NCBI GenBank assembly: GCA_033060915.1 | Contig: CM065385.1 | Location: forward strand, 18,102,501 to 18,166,500 | From: Euryodendron excelsum | Lineage: Eukaryota > Streptophyta > Magnoliopsida > Ericales > Pentaphylacaceae | Direction of reading: 5' to 3' | DNA length: 64,000 nucleotides | Made by a program: the position numbers and the translations under genes | Notes under the pieces: generated by a model | What the model was told of the DNA's origin: nothing | Database searches by the model: none | What the model saw: the letters and a program-made list of their open reading frames with translations, nothing else | In this document: in pieces, positions 11,686 to 22,429 of the stretch | Layout of the letters: each line of letters opens with the position of its first letter | Position numbering within the stretch: position 1 is the first letter of the stretch

Positions 11686-12055
11686 GAGAGAGAGCAACCA
11701 ACAATGTTATTCCAATAATTCAGAAATTTTACAATGAGTTTCGACTTTAGAGACAACAACATCATTCTTCAACAAGGCATCAAGTAAATACAAAGGGATG
11801 ATAAGAAATCTCAAAAGGGTCTCCCCATTATCTTCAACACTGAAATTACACACATTTTTGCCTTCTTAAAGGAAATTAATGGCCATGGGAGCTAGTATCC
11901 CCACTTAAAGATGTACCTGAAAATGGAGCTATATTTCCAAAGAGCATTTGGCAGGAACTCCTCTAAACATTGACGTTGTCTAAGTTGCGCAACAAACAAA
12001 CTCAATTAAGCAACCTCATGGCCAGTTCTTTTCCTTCTGGGTGCTTCCAATTCCT
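11686..12055 (-). other. Duplicated 3' flank / 3' UTR of the proximal PAT copy
   Basis: This block is clearly similar to 23873-24334, which lies downstream of the stop codon of the distal copy. Both start with a (GA)n stretch and GCAACCNACAATGTTA. It marks one edge of the tandem duplication and probably includes the 3' UTR. Confidence 0.6.
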
Positions 12056-12508
12056 CTAGACGAACTTGATGGTGTCTCTCTGAGTCTGATAGAGAGTTGG
12101 GTTGGGCGCCTGCAGTTCCACAGTACCCAAACCCATTTCAACATCAAGAGATCTCTGAGGCAACCTGTGGCTGCAGCAGGCTCTACTTCGAATATCCCCA
12201 ACTTCTTCAAAGTTACGATGTTCGGATATCTTCATAAAATCATCACCAATAATCTCCAGGAGTACCAGGTCATCTTCTACTTTTTCTCCTCTGCTCCCGC
12301 TAGAGCCTTCTCCTACTTCTGCCTCCCAAGTTGGACCCTTGGGAGGAGGAGTACTCAACGCCTCCTCTTCTTCACGTACATATTCATGAAAATTGTTCCT
12401 TGAAGGCTCTATCTTTGTGCAGAACAATTCAAGAAAATTGTTCACACAGCCCCGGTCATAGATATTCTGCCCCCTGTCTGGTCTATAGAGCCAAAACTCT
12501 TTTGTCGT
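12056..12508 (-). pseudogene. PAT: PAT copy 1, exon 5
   Basis: Follows an (AT)n tract and a CTTCAG acceptor. Starts TTKEFWLYRPDRG, so the TTxE motif is kept. It continues NIYDRGCVNNFLELFCTKI. Near the end an indel shifts the frame relative to copy 2, so the last dozen residues differ and end at the TAG at 12056-12058. Confidence 0.85.
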
Positions 12509-12514
12509 CTGAAG

Positions 12515-12536
12515 ATATATATATATATATATATAT
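12515..12536. repeat. (AT)n microsatellite beside exon 5 acceptor
   Basis: About 11 AT units start about 6 bp upstream (in gene orientation) of the exon 5 splice acceptor of PAT copy 1. Copy 2 has no such tract at that place. Confidence 0.9.
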
Positions 12537-12884
12537 TATTACATAGCAAACAAGAAAAATAAAGATGTGGGAATTAAAGGCAGGATATATATGATAGCTA
12601 GGGACTCAGAGTAGAAAGGTTGCCCAAAAAATTAACAGAAGAAAAGGCTATTAGGTTTAGTAAAAACAAAGTTCACTAGCAGTTAGAATATAATATGAAC
12701 AATTCTAAGAGCAACCAGACATTCGCACAGTTGGTGGCTAGCTCCAGGAATGAACTAAGGATTCTGGATCTTAAGAAAATTGGTAAAATTAAAATATAGC
12801 ATTTGAATCTATCAGGTAAGAGACAATGGTAATATAGCACAGAGGAAGAATAAATTCTTGCACTCACAGAAGGAAGAAACTGAC

Positions 12885-13115
12885 CTGGTTGGTGCCTATA
12901 AGATACAAATGGAAGCCGGTGAGGGCCCCCACAAACAACAGTAAACCGAAACAATAAGCCATTACAACTACGGAAGCAGGCGACTCTTTCATAGCCTTCC
13001 AAACATTTGCATATTCATCCACCAGAAATTTTATGTACAAAGCTGACATTGAAAAGGCGAAGATGCAGAGAAGAGCTGAAGAAGAAACAAACAAAAAGAA
13101 GTAACGGTAGTTGCG
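12885..13115 (-). pseudogene. PAT: PAT copy 1, exon 4 (77 codons)
   Basis: Open, and the same length as in copy 2. Starts [16 protein letters not shown] and ends YLIGTNQ before a GTCAGT donor. It encodes the third and fourth membrane segments. Confidence 0.9.
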
Positions 13116-13235
13116 CTGCACAAAAACCACTCCTAATTAGCTTTGTAACATGGCATTTCTAGGAGATATGCTATTCTTTCAAATAATTTGTTTAAAAATT
13201 TTTACTAAAATGAAGTGACAATAATATTTTTTTTT

Positions 13236-13743
13236 AAAGGGTAATGTTATATAAATAAAAAATTTATACACAATTTATCACCAAGATGATATGATTAAAT
13301 GAGAGTTATTTACTTGAAAACAAAATATTCATGATTGTTGCATTTATATACAAAAGGAAAATGCTATTCTTATTAAAAAATTTGTAGAGAAAAACTAACT
13401 ATAATGATGTGAGAATTATATTTTTATAACTAAAGTGTCATTTCGGTGGGTGTTCTGTTTTTTTTTTTTTAAATGAATGATTTTCATTTAATTACATTAT
13501 TTTAGTGATAAATTGTATATGAATTTTTTATTTGGGTAATTACTATACAAAAAGAAAAATTTATACAAAATTTATCACTAGAATGTTATAGTTGGATAAG
13601 AGTCGTTCACTTTAAAACAAAACACCCATTATGATGGCTCTTAATTATAATAATATCATTGTCATACATTTTGATGGGATCTTTTGTACAAAATTTTTGA
13701 AAAACTATCATTTTTCTTTCTATTATATATAACATTACCCTTT
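13236..13743. mobile_element. MITE(s) in intron 3 of PAT copy 1
   Basis: The ends are AAAGGGTAATGTTATATA and its reverse complement, an 18-bp inverted repeat. A second GGGTAATTACTATAC end at about 13533 suggests one element nested in another. The equivalent intron of PAT copy 2 lacks the block, so the insertion postdates the duplication. A diverged relative lies at about 34425-34915. Confidence 0.65.
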
Positions 13744-13836
13744 CCAATAAATCAATAGCAAATGAGTTAATTAAAAAGATAAATTTGAAAAAACTAAAGA
13801 ATTACAAGAAGTTCTGGAAGAGTGCTAAGTACATGC

Positions 13837-14141
13837 CTTTCCAATGCATTGGCCCACCCAAGAGCAATGATGATCAAATCGCTCCACGCAGTTATCACAT
13901 ACGGAGCAATGAGAGGACCGAGGAGGTCGATATAGCTTGCATGTATAGCAATACTTAACCTTAACAGGCAAGCCATTAACAAGGACTTCCTTAGTAGGGA
14001 GTGGTGATCTTGGTGTTGGTCTTGCACTAGACTCTATTGATGGTGTAGAAGATTCATGAAAGAACGCTTCCTCTGGAGGATGCGAATTGCGGGAACAATG
14101 CCTGGGTCACGAGCTGAGGTCAGAAGAAGAAGCGCCAACAC
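13837..14141 (-). pseudogene. PAT: PAT copy 1, exon 3 with 1-nt deletion
   Basis: 305 nt, not a multiple of three. Relative to copy 2 it has lost one C near 14092 and gained six bases elsewhere. In the second frame it still encodes the Cys-rich domain with DHHC. The intron after it starts GCATGT instead of GTATGT. Confidence 0.9.
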
Positions 14142-14212
14142 CTGTTAGGAAAACTAAGGGATTAGCATCCACCACAGAAAGACAACAATTTTATGCATAT
14201 ATAAAATATATA

Positions 14213-14225
<13 letters not shown>

Positions 14226-14276
<51 letters not shown>

Positions 14277-14302
14277 AGAAGAAGAAGAAGAAGAAGAAGA
14301 AG
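14226..14302. repeat. Compound (AG)n-(GAA)n microsatellite
   Basis: A run of AG dinucleotides (14226-14272) is followed by about ten GAA triplets (to about 14302), preceded by a short (AT)n. It lies in intron 2 of PAT copy 1. Reading frames through it encode only Arg-Glu and Lys runs and are artefacts. Confidence 0.9.
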
Positions 14303-14448
14303 CAGCAGCTTAAACCTCAACTACAACTGGTACATCCATTTTAAAATGACCCAGGTAAATCTACAAATCAAGTTCACACAAGAATATAAAATCCCGAGCA
14401 CAAAAAACAAAAAAAATAGAACATAAAAACCCATGTTTTTGAGAAGCT

Positions 14449-14865
14449 TAATGCTATGTTTAGATCCGTCAACGTAAAGAAAAATGAAATTACATATATA
14501 TATATATATATATTTATACAGTTAACCAAACAAAAAAATAAATTTTTTTTGACAAATAGTATTAATTTTCTTCTAGTTCTTCTAAACCAACCAACCAAAA
14601 GAAAGAAAAAAATTTAGTACCCTTTACTCCATTGTCTTTTCCTATCCTTTTCTGTGCAATTTTTACCTCCAAATTAAACAGTTTGCCGTATATGTCAGTA
14701 CAATTCGTAGACCATTAAAAAAACGCAAATTTTACCATATAATTGAATATTGTAAATAAAATCGAAGAATTTTTAAACTATTCGTACGGACATGTACTAT
14801 ACGCAAATTTACTAACTAGATTCATTTTTCCTTACAAATTCGATATCCAAATATATTATAAAGGA
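14449..14865. mobile_element. Copy-1-specific insertion in intron 2
   Basis: Copy 2 reads GAGGAGCTTAAAGGAAAACTGC, while copy 1 has about 415 extra bases after GAGAAGCTTA. The insert starts GCTATGTTTAGATC and is AT-rich. Only weak inverted ends are seen, so it is called an insertion of unknown type. Confidence 0.45.
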
Positions 14866-15253
14866 AAATTGCAAAGGCAGGCCAGCTAATTAACTGCAAC
14901 CGTGGCTAAAAGCAAGACGCAATTTGGAGATTTTCATTTTTTTTTTTTTTTTATGTTTTTGTTAGGTTTGGGGTTTGGGGGCAGCTTGCACGTGGAGGGT
15001 GTTAAAATAGCTTCTTCTTTCTTTTCTTTTCTTTTTTTGTTGTACTACAGGTATTTAGGTATTTGGCCAATTATTCTTTCAAACTCATAGAAGGCCACCG
15101 GTCACATTAAAATTTCAAACATTGCATTTATAATGCCGACCACAAGGGAGTCAATATAGCTTTCAGATCCGAAGAAAGATTAGAAAATTGAGCCAAGTTT
15201 CAATTAAGTTCAATGAAACAAGGGCCACAAAAAGGAAGGTTAAGAGAACTTAC

Positions 15254-15439
15254 ATAGGTTGTGAAGACAATTGTCACCGCGAGAATTGCATATCCAGCGT
15301 TGTAGGATGGAAACTTATGAAGGAGGTTACTGGCAACCAGTGTACAAAAGATGACAACAGGAACAAGGATTAGCAATAAGGTAAATATCAGTTGCCAAGC
15401 ATCTGGTCCAAATATCAACCTCCCATTGAAGATAAATAT
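15254..15439 (-). pseudogene. PAT: PAT copy 1, exon 2 (62 codons)
   Basis: Open exon bounded by a TGCAG acceptor and a GTAAGT donor. It starts [14 protein letters not shown] and holds the first membrane segment and most of the second (continuing into exon 3). It has the same length as in copy 2. Confidence 0.9.
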
Positions 15440-15465
15440 CTGCATAGAAGAAACAAAAGAATTAT

Positions 15466-15672
15466 GGGTTGTTTGGCCAACTGGCTTATAAGCCATAAGT
15501 TATAAGTTATAAGTTATAAGTTATTTTTAAAAAGTTATCTTTAAAAATAATTTTTTTTCAAAAAACTTAATTAGACATAAACTATTTTTTTAAGCCACTC
15601 ACCCAAACACATTTCAAAAAAGTCATAAGCATAAGTTATAAATTACTAAATAAGATATGTTTAAACACCATC
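15466..15672. mobile_element. MITE-like element in intron 1 of PAT copy 1
   Basis: Starts GGGTTGTTTGGCCAACTGGC and ends GTTTAAACACCATC. Inside are four ATAAGTT repeats and the inverted TGGCTTATAAGCCA. This is the style of small plant hAT-like MITEs. Target duplication is not clear. Confidence 0.4.
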
Positions 15673-15723
15673 TATCTACAGTGAAATGTTAATAGGACAG
15701 AGAATATATTTGACAACTCTAAG

Positions 15724-15840
15724 GTTTTGTTTGGTATGACTTTTTTTCGCTAAAAAAAAAAAAAAAAAAAAAACTAAGTTTAAAAAAAAAAAAAAAGAAG
15801 CAAACTGAAAAATGCAAAAAAACTAGGGTACCAAACGACT
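15724..15840. mobile_element. Short MITE-like element with poly(A) core
   Basis: Inverted ends TTTTGTTTGGTAT and GGTACCAAACGA enclose an A-rich core with a run of about 22 As. It lies in intron 1 of PAT copy 1. Confidence 0.35.
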
Positions 15841-17734
15841 TAAAAAATAAAAAACAAAAAAGGCCTAGCGATAAGAGAGCAGCTTTCTTCCCTTATATTA
15901 GTTGTCTTTGCCTTTGTAATCTTCAGATTTCGCAGACATCACAATAAATTGCACTCCATGGATCAAAGTTTGGCTCAAGATATTTTATTGGGTCCTTAGG
16001 TATGGTTCTTAACTTTTTGGTTAGTTTTGGTGAGTCTAGTAAGTCAAAAGTCTCAAGTTGCTATTGTTGAACTCAACAGTCCTAATTGAAGTCAAGATTT
16101 GTCGTAAAGATGATATATGTATTCTTTCAAAGTAAATGTAGATCAGTGTTAGTGAATTCTCGGATGCTCTTTAAGTTCACTTTTGATTGCAATATTGGAC
16201 TAAGTGTCAAACTCTATCTTTTTTTTTTTTTTTGATATAGGTGTTCGGCCTTTGATCGATTATTTTTTCGAGCTCATGCAAGTCTAAAAGTTTATATAAA
16301 TCATGTAAATTTTATACTATTACATGAATACTACTTGACCATAAAGAAGTGTAAGGATAGATCAAACTTAAAATCTCATACTTAGCACGAAGACAAGCGG
16401 ACACTAGACTAGTCCTTGTGGTTAGCTTATTATTCTAATTTCATCTTCTCCTTCTCTTTCATTTATACAACTTTCTGCAAGCAGTTTTCATTAATTCTAA
16501 ACCGATGATTTCCCTATTTCTTCAACCTAGGTAGTAGGTCCTACTTCCATAATCCTAGCGATCATCTAGCCCCACAATGTCTCTTTGAGAATCAAAACCC
16601 TAACCAAAGCATTTCAAAATATTCTAGCAATTTTCTCCCAGCTGGTCGATTTTCCTGCAATGCAACATCTTTAAAACTGAACCAATTTTCTTCCCTTCAA
16701 TGGTTCGACAACCACTTATCCCTAGCCTTGAAGAGCACAGCCAATCAGTTTAGTTATTGATCACGGGTACTTAATTATACCCGTCCATAACAGCCCCCAA
16801 AACCTGTGTTTTCCCTGTGCTTAATTAAACCAAACACTTATTCCTATCTTGCCTCCTCTACATAGTTGTCAAAAAATTCATTTGAAAGTGGAAAGTGTAT
16901 TTTTTTGCACTTTCAATATGGGTATGAAACTTGAATTCAAATTCTGGAAAAATGTTTCAAAAATATTTTGAAAAATATTTCGAAAACTCTTAGAAAATAT
17001 TTAGAATACTTAATGAAAGCTCTTGAGATACAAAGGAAAAATTGATGGAAACTCTGCAAAAATTATTTGGAAACTTATGTATTGATTTTTAAATTTTATT
17101 CTTCAAGTTCAAACTAAATATCTAGTAAATTATTTATATAGGTTTCTTACTAACATTCCTATTAAGTTTTTCAATCCATTTTTAATCGTTTTCCACTTCA
17201 TGTTTCCTATATATTTCTTGACCACATTTTTATTTTACTTTTTCCTAGCATTTTCTGTTTTTGCTTTCTATTTTGGTTATTATGCACCTTTAGTCATCTC
17301 AAAACCTCATATGAAAAACTCACCTCCACCACTTACCACAAAACAAAAGCAAAAACCTCACGTACGTGGAAACAAAAAACTGAAACACAACATCCAAGTT
17401 ATAGAACAACTATAACTTGATAGTATTGATAAGTTTATATATAAACATTAATGATATGGTAGAAAATTGGCCTCGTACGGACAGCAAAGTTTAATTCACC
17501 CATTCGACCCAAAAATTAGAAGAGGCAAGGCCGATGGCTCTGGTTAGATCCTCGAAGGGAGCGATCGAAACATGACAGTTACGATAGCCGCCCACTGGCC
17601 ACCCAGTGGTTAAAAGATTTGAGTATATTTTAAAAGGAATCAACCACTTATCAACATAAACAACAAATTTTTATGTATATATCTATATTAATATAAAAAG
17701 TAAACAATTCAAATTTGGTAAAATCCATTTGTTG

Positions 17735-17970
17735 AAGCTTGTTATAAAGCATAAAATAGTAATTTAATTTAACTCAACTAATTTTGAGAATATAAAGTTA
17801 GAGAGGTAAGTGGGAGTTATGAGGGCACACATTGTGTGTGCCACACTTCTTGCTAAGCATGTCACAAAGGGCAGAATGATAATTTAATTTAACTCAACTA
17901 ACTTTGAGAGCATAAAGTTGTGGGATAAGTGAGAGTCATAGGTACACACATTGTGTGTGCCATCACTTCT
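17735..17970. repeat. Two 120-bp tandem units
   Basis: The block AATTTAATTTAACTCAACTA at 17761 recurs at 17881, an exact 120-bp offset. Both units include the inverted motif CACACATTGTGTGTG. It lies in intron 1 of PAT copy 1, in a region without genes. Confidence 0.85.
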
Positions 17971-19515
17971 AATCTATATATATATGGGGGCAAAATTATC
18001 CCTACTTTGACAAAATTTCAAATAACTCCCAATGATTTTGAGTATTTTTATACTAAGAGTATATATTGACCCCCTAAAATTTTAAAATTTTGCCTTTTGA
18101 CATTTTAAAATTTAAGAATTTTTTTCTCAACCCCAACAAAATTAAAATTTTTTAGCTTAACCTTTCAAAAATTCAAAAATATTTTCTTTAGTCCCTCAAT
18201 AAGATTCAAAAAAAATTTACCTTGACCTTCTAAAATGTACAAAAAAAATATATATTTTAATTCCTCAAAAAATTATAAAATTTTATCTTGGTCTTCGATA
18301 AACCTCCTTCAACAAAATTCCTTATTCCGTTCCTAAATATATAGGTTCCTTATAACAAGAGATCACATATATATTTACATACACACGGGCATATGTTCTC
18401 TTATTATCTTAGGCGAGAATCACAATATGACATGCTTTTTCATTTCTATATAAAGAAAATACATCCCTACAATTATAGTTTACTATTTCGTACTCATTAT
18501 TTCCTATTTTATTCTATGGTGTTTAGGCATTCGACGTATTCGTGTCGGATTATTATCCTCATGAAATATCTAAAAGCTCATGCATCACGTAAATAATAAT
18601 TAAGCACAAAGAGTATAGAAAAATATCAAACCTAAGAACTTATGCTTAAAATGAAAACTAGCGGACCATCTCTTGTGATTCATTTTCCTTATGGTGTCAC
18701 TGATGTGGTTACTTGGGCAACAAGAAAAAAACTCCATCCACACTGTACAAAAACTAAAGACGACAAAAGCCAACAAACCAAGATTAAATTCCACTAAACC
18801 AACAAGAAGCAAACAACGGTTAGCACAATTTAAGCATATACCCATGTTCCCAAATCACCTATTCGTGATTTAATGTATGAATCATAGTTATTAATATTGT
18901 ATTAGTCAGCATATTTTTTTTGCTATTGATACGGTATATATTAGTATTGATGTAATATCAGGTACTGTCTCAGATTTATTACTAAATATGATATCTCTAT
19001 AAAATATATATATATATATATATTTACAAAATATTCACTTATAAAATTTGATATTACTTTTAACAAATATTATTCCACTTTAAATCATTTTAACATAATA
19101 TAAATGTGTTATCCAACTTAAATATATATATATATATATTTATATTTAAAATATATAAAAAGATATTATTGTCTAGTGTATGTCTAACATAAATTTTAAT
19201 AGACAATTATCATCAAAATACAATAAAAATAAATTATTTTAAAATAAATTACACAAAAACTGGTACGTTTGGGTAAATCCGGTATTAATTGGTATTGTCC
19301 AATAGCACCGGTATCGCCTAGTATTAAGCCATATTGGCCGATACCTTAACTAGTACAAAATTTACATTCATTGGTACCATTGTGTAAGCAGTACAATACG
19401 AGAGATTAATAACTATTGTATGAATCAACGGCACACTGCACGCACACACATAAAAATGAATAAATATATATACATCCATATATATGAATTAACTGCAAAT
19501 CAAAGGAAACCCTAC

Positions 19516-19554
19516 ATTGCTTCCCTTCCAAACTTGGTACACGCGCTTCGCCAT
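19516..19554 (-). pseudogene. PAT: PAT copy 1, exon 1 (13 codons)
   Basis: Encodes [13 protein letters not shown] and then a GTAGGG donor. It differs from exon 1 of copy 2 by one residue (Ser for Arg). The start ATG is the same in both copies, and the flanking 5' sequence is duplicated. Confidence 0.85.
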
Positions 19555-19672
19555 GAGGAGTGGTGGTCACTCTGCCGAAACAGAATCGAAGATTTGGCAC
19601 CGCAGGCGATGGTTCAAACGCCGTGGATTGAATGATGATGGGTTTGTGGCTCTTGCTACGCTGCCTTTGACA

Positions 19673-19673
<1 letters not shown>

Positions 19674-19712
<39 letters not shown>
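19674..19712. repeat. (TC)n tract in 5' leader region of PAT copy 1
   Basis: About 19 TC units, read as (GA)n on the gene strand, lie 120-160 bp upstream of the start codon. Copy 2 has only a short interrupted TC tract at the same place (33320-33340). Pyrimidine/GA tracts are common in plant core promoters and 5' UTRs. Confidence 0.85.
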
Positions 19713-19714
<2 letters not shown>

Positions 19715-19979
19715 TTGGGAATTAGGATAGAACGTATGGGGAGTTGAGTTGCCGTTCAGGTGATGGGAATATTGTATCCACATCGAATACAACTGTACTA
19801 GAGACAGATGTATGTGAAGAGTTGAAAAGCACAAGCAAAATTGGATGCCAAGAATCTTGGTTTACTTTCACATGTCAATTGCTTAATGTGAATTCTGAAG
19901 TATAAGACATAAAGAAATATATTCTTTCTGAATTTGGAAGCTACCTTGTGATGTTGTTTTGATGTTTACGGTTCTGTTT

Positions 19980-20870
19980 GTTTTGTTAACATAATTCGGA
20001 ATATAGTGAAGGAAGATGACGCAAATTCTTAGTCTGGGAGTAGAAGCTATATATGTTCGTTTTGGATGGACTTATAACTTATTTAAATAGCTTAAGTCTT
20101 CTTTACTAATTTTTTGTTTTTTTGTTTTTGTTTTCAGGAAAAAAAAAGGGGCAAAAGAATCTAATAATTTAAATTTAAAAAACAAAACAATAGTTCAACC
20201 CATGTGCTAAAATTCATCCAATTTCACCTATTTAAAATCTTCCAAATTCATAAACAGGTTATAATTGGGTTACACCATGTAAACCTAGCTAAATGTGAGT
20301 TTAAAAATGGTCCAAATTAAAAAAAAAAAAAAGTATTTTTACTTTATTATATTTATTTTTAAAACAAGTTTTACTCCCTTCTACTCTCTCCATCACCCAC
20401 ACTAGCCGAAACCCACCACCATTCCCAGACATGCGCCCACTAACTTGGGAAGGTAATCCGAAATCATATTTCATGTCTTGGACGTACCCAAACGACGAAA
20501 GCACGGGGATGGGGTCCAAAATGAGATTCCCATTTTGCCTCTCATTATTTTCATCTAATCATGTAGTCCAAAGAAAATTTAAAAAATAAGTAATGAGATA
20601 AAGTTCAATTACATCAAATGTGACAACCTCCTGGCAGGAAAAATGCTTTCACAAAAACATCATCACCATTACACTGCCTTCCACGAGGGAATATGCTACC
20701 CTCACTAAAAAAAAAAGAAACTTCAGAAACTTTATTTACAAAGTAATATGGCACCTAATTTGCATCTGCAACATCACCATGAGATTTAAGAAAAAATGTA
20801 TTTAACGAAAAAGCAAATCAATTTATAAAGTGAGTTTGTAATCGTCTTTTTGGTTTGCATAACACTACTT
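19980..20870. other. Intergenic spacer between the PAT copies
   Basis: AT-rich, with two A-runs. No gene, domain or repeat could be supported. Confidence 0.5.
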
Positions 20871-20874
20871 TTTC

Positions 20875-22061
20875 ATATGTTTGGCATCTAAAATTTCAGC
20901 CAATTGCAAATTGCCACGTGATACAAAGGTCTTAAATCAAAAGATTTTTCGATAGTCAAATCACATTCACGTGTCAAATTGTTATTTATCTATTTTAAAA
21001 TTAAATAAACAAAGGTAATTATCAAATAAGTCTTCATAAATCTTGATTTTATCTCTTTACGAATAAAATAATAAAGAGATAATAATTAAATAGCAAAATC
21101 TTATTAGACTCTCCTTCACCCTCAACTATAAATAGGTAAGAAAATTGAAGGAATAATTTTGTAGGCAGAGTTCAAGAAGGAAGAATTCTCCTTAAAAAAT
21201 TCTAACATGGCAAAAAGGAAGCTCCATTGGATTCAAACCTCTAAATTCCTGAAGAACTTTCTTATCTAAGCCTTCGATTTCAAGGCACAAATCATGACAG
21301 AAAGCTCCATCGGATTGAAGCTTCTAAAATCTTGAAGAACTTTCTTACCAAAGCCCTAGATCACAAACGCTTGTTCATGATGAAACTCCATCAACAATTC
21401 GTGATGAAATCTCAACAAATTTATTATTTTCTTCTACGAAATTGAAGGAGACATCAACATTGAATTGAGAACAAGTTGTCAAGTCCTCAAATCAAGGTTC
21501 AACAAATTTATTATTTCTTTCTACTAAATTAAAGGAGATATCAAGATTGATTTGGGAATAAACCCTAAGTCCTTAAGTCGAGTTCTACAAATTTATTATC
21601 TTCTTTTACTAAATTAGATGAGATATCCAGATTGATTTAGGAACAAGTTTTCAAGCCCTCAAATCAAGCTTTACAATTACATTATTTTTCAATTTCAAGA
21701 TTGATTTGAGAATAAGCCGTCAAACTCTCAAGTTAAGCACATACAAATTTATTAGTTTCTTCTACCAAATTGAATAATCTATCGATATTGATCTAAAAAC
21801 AAGCTGTCAAACTCTCAAGTCAACTCATCATAAATTCATCATTTTCTTTTTACCAAATTGTAGAAGATAGAAAGGCTTTCATATTCGATTTGAGATCAAA
21901 CTATCAAGCCCTCGAATCAACATACTTGAAGAGAAAAATCAAAGAATAATTTTCTATTTAGAATATCTTAGGAATTGTACTCACTTTCTCAAAATTAATA
22001 AATTTATTTTCTCCATATTTTTCTATCTGCTTATTTCTGCAGACATAGACATTTGTTTATA
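20875..22061 (+). mobile_element. LTR-like direct repeat, upstream copy
   Basis: Similar along its length to 22430-23655. Shared landmarks are AACTATAAATAGG (21124 and 22691, a TATA box) and AGGAATTGTA (about 21970 and 23582). The repeat is followed at 22062 by TTTGACATGCCCAATGTGAC, which resembles the primer-binding region of gypsy-type elements (usual form TTGGCACGCCCAGTGGGAC). It is interpreted as the 5' LTR of a small non-autonomous element. Confidence 0.5.
21410..21840. repeat. Roughly 90-100 bp tandem units inside the LTR-like repeat
   Basis: Units of the form ACAAATTTATTATTTTCTTCTAC, AAATTGAAGGAGATATC, GATTGATTTG and CCTCAAATCAAG recur five to six times. The same internal array is present in the downstream copy (about 23020-23470). 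Confidence 0.7.
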
Positions 22062-22429
22062 GAAATTTGACATGCCCAATGTGACAATCTCGGCCTCTTA
22101 TCTGTTCTCTTTCAAATCAAGTTTCAAGTTCTTGCATCTCCTTACATATGTTGGGGGCAATGAAAAGTGTTGCTTCTTTATTTCATTGCTTCTTTATCAA
22201 CAAAAGGGCGTCATCTCCATCATATTGGAGGCAGAGAAAGATACTACACTATCTTCCCAAATTGTGATCGGGATCAAAATTGAACTATGTTTTGTGCGAT
22301 CCCTATTGAATACGTATACAACTTGAAATTCAAGTTAAGTCATGTTAACCAAAAACAAAACCCAAACAGTAAAGTTTTGAGACCCACTCACTTGCCACAC
22401 TCCTACATTGCATACCTGATCAAGTTTTA
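22062..22429 (+). mobile_element. Short internal region between the LTR-like repeats
   Basis: About 370 bp between the two LTR-like repeats. It begins with a PBS-like sequence and ends with a purine-rich TTTTAAGGGG just before the second repeat (PPT-like). It has no gag or pol. The size and layout resemble a TRIM or a deleted element. Confidence 0.4.

Larger units (their letters stand above)
12056..19554 (-). pseudogene. PAT: DHHC-type protein S-acyltransferase, frameshifted tandem copy
   Basis: Five exons match the intact copy at 24335-33147: 19516-19554, 15254-15439, 13837-14141, 12885-13115 and 12056-12508. All introns are phase 0. In an intact relative the product would S-acylate membrane proteins. 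Here exon 3 has lost one C in the run at 14091-14093 (three Cs where the other copy has four). Translation leaves frame after the DPG-containing stretch GIVP and stops at 14034-14036, about residue 110, before the Cys-rich DHHC domain. Apart from the shifted C-terminal end, the rest is well kept: downstream of the indel DHHC, TTxE and the membrane segments remain open. This suggests recent loss, or an assembly error in a homopolymer. Other changes are DHHC followed by Ser instead of Pro, Tyr in the first CxxC, a GC splice donor after exon 3, and a shifted, different C-terminus. It could still be transcribed. Confidence 0.85.

Noticed and set aside
12041..12403. Plus-strand 120-residue frame opposite PAT copy 1 exon 5
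   Set aside because: It is the antisense shadow of the exon, with no similarity to known proteins.
13900..13960. Loss of a zinc-ligand Cys in PAT copy 1 (RPPRSSHC instead of RPPRCSHC)
   Set aside because: This Cys is not one of the consensus zinc ligands of the DHHC Cys-rich domain; family members have Ala or other residues there. The true ligands are kept.
19406..19834. 142-residue minus-strand frame at PAT copy 1 exon 1
   Set aside because: It is a different frame across the 5' leader and (GA)n tract and encodes an Arg-Glu run. The real exon 1 is only 13 codons.
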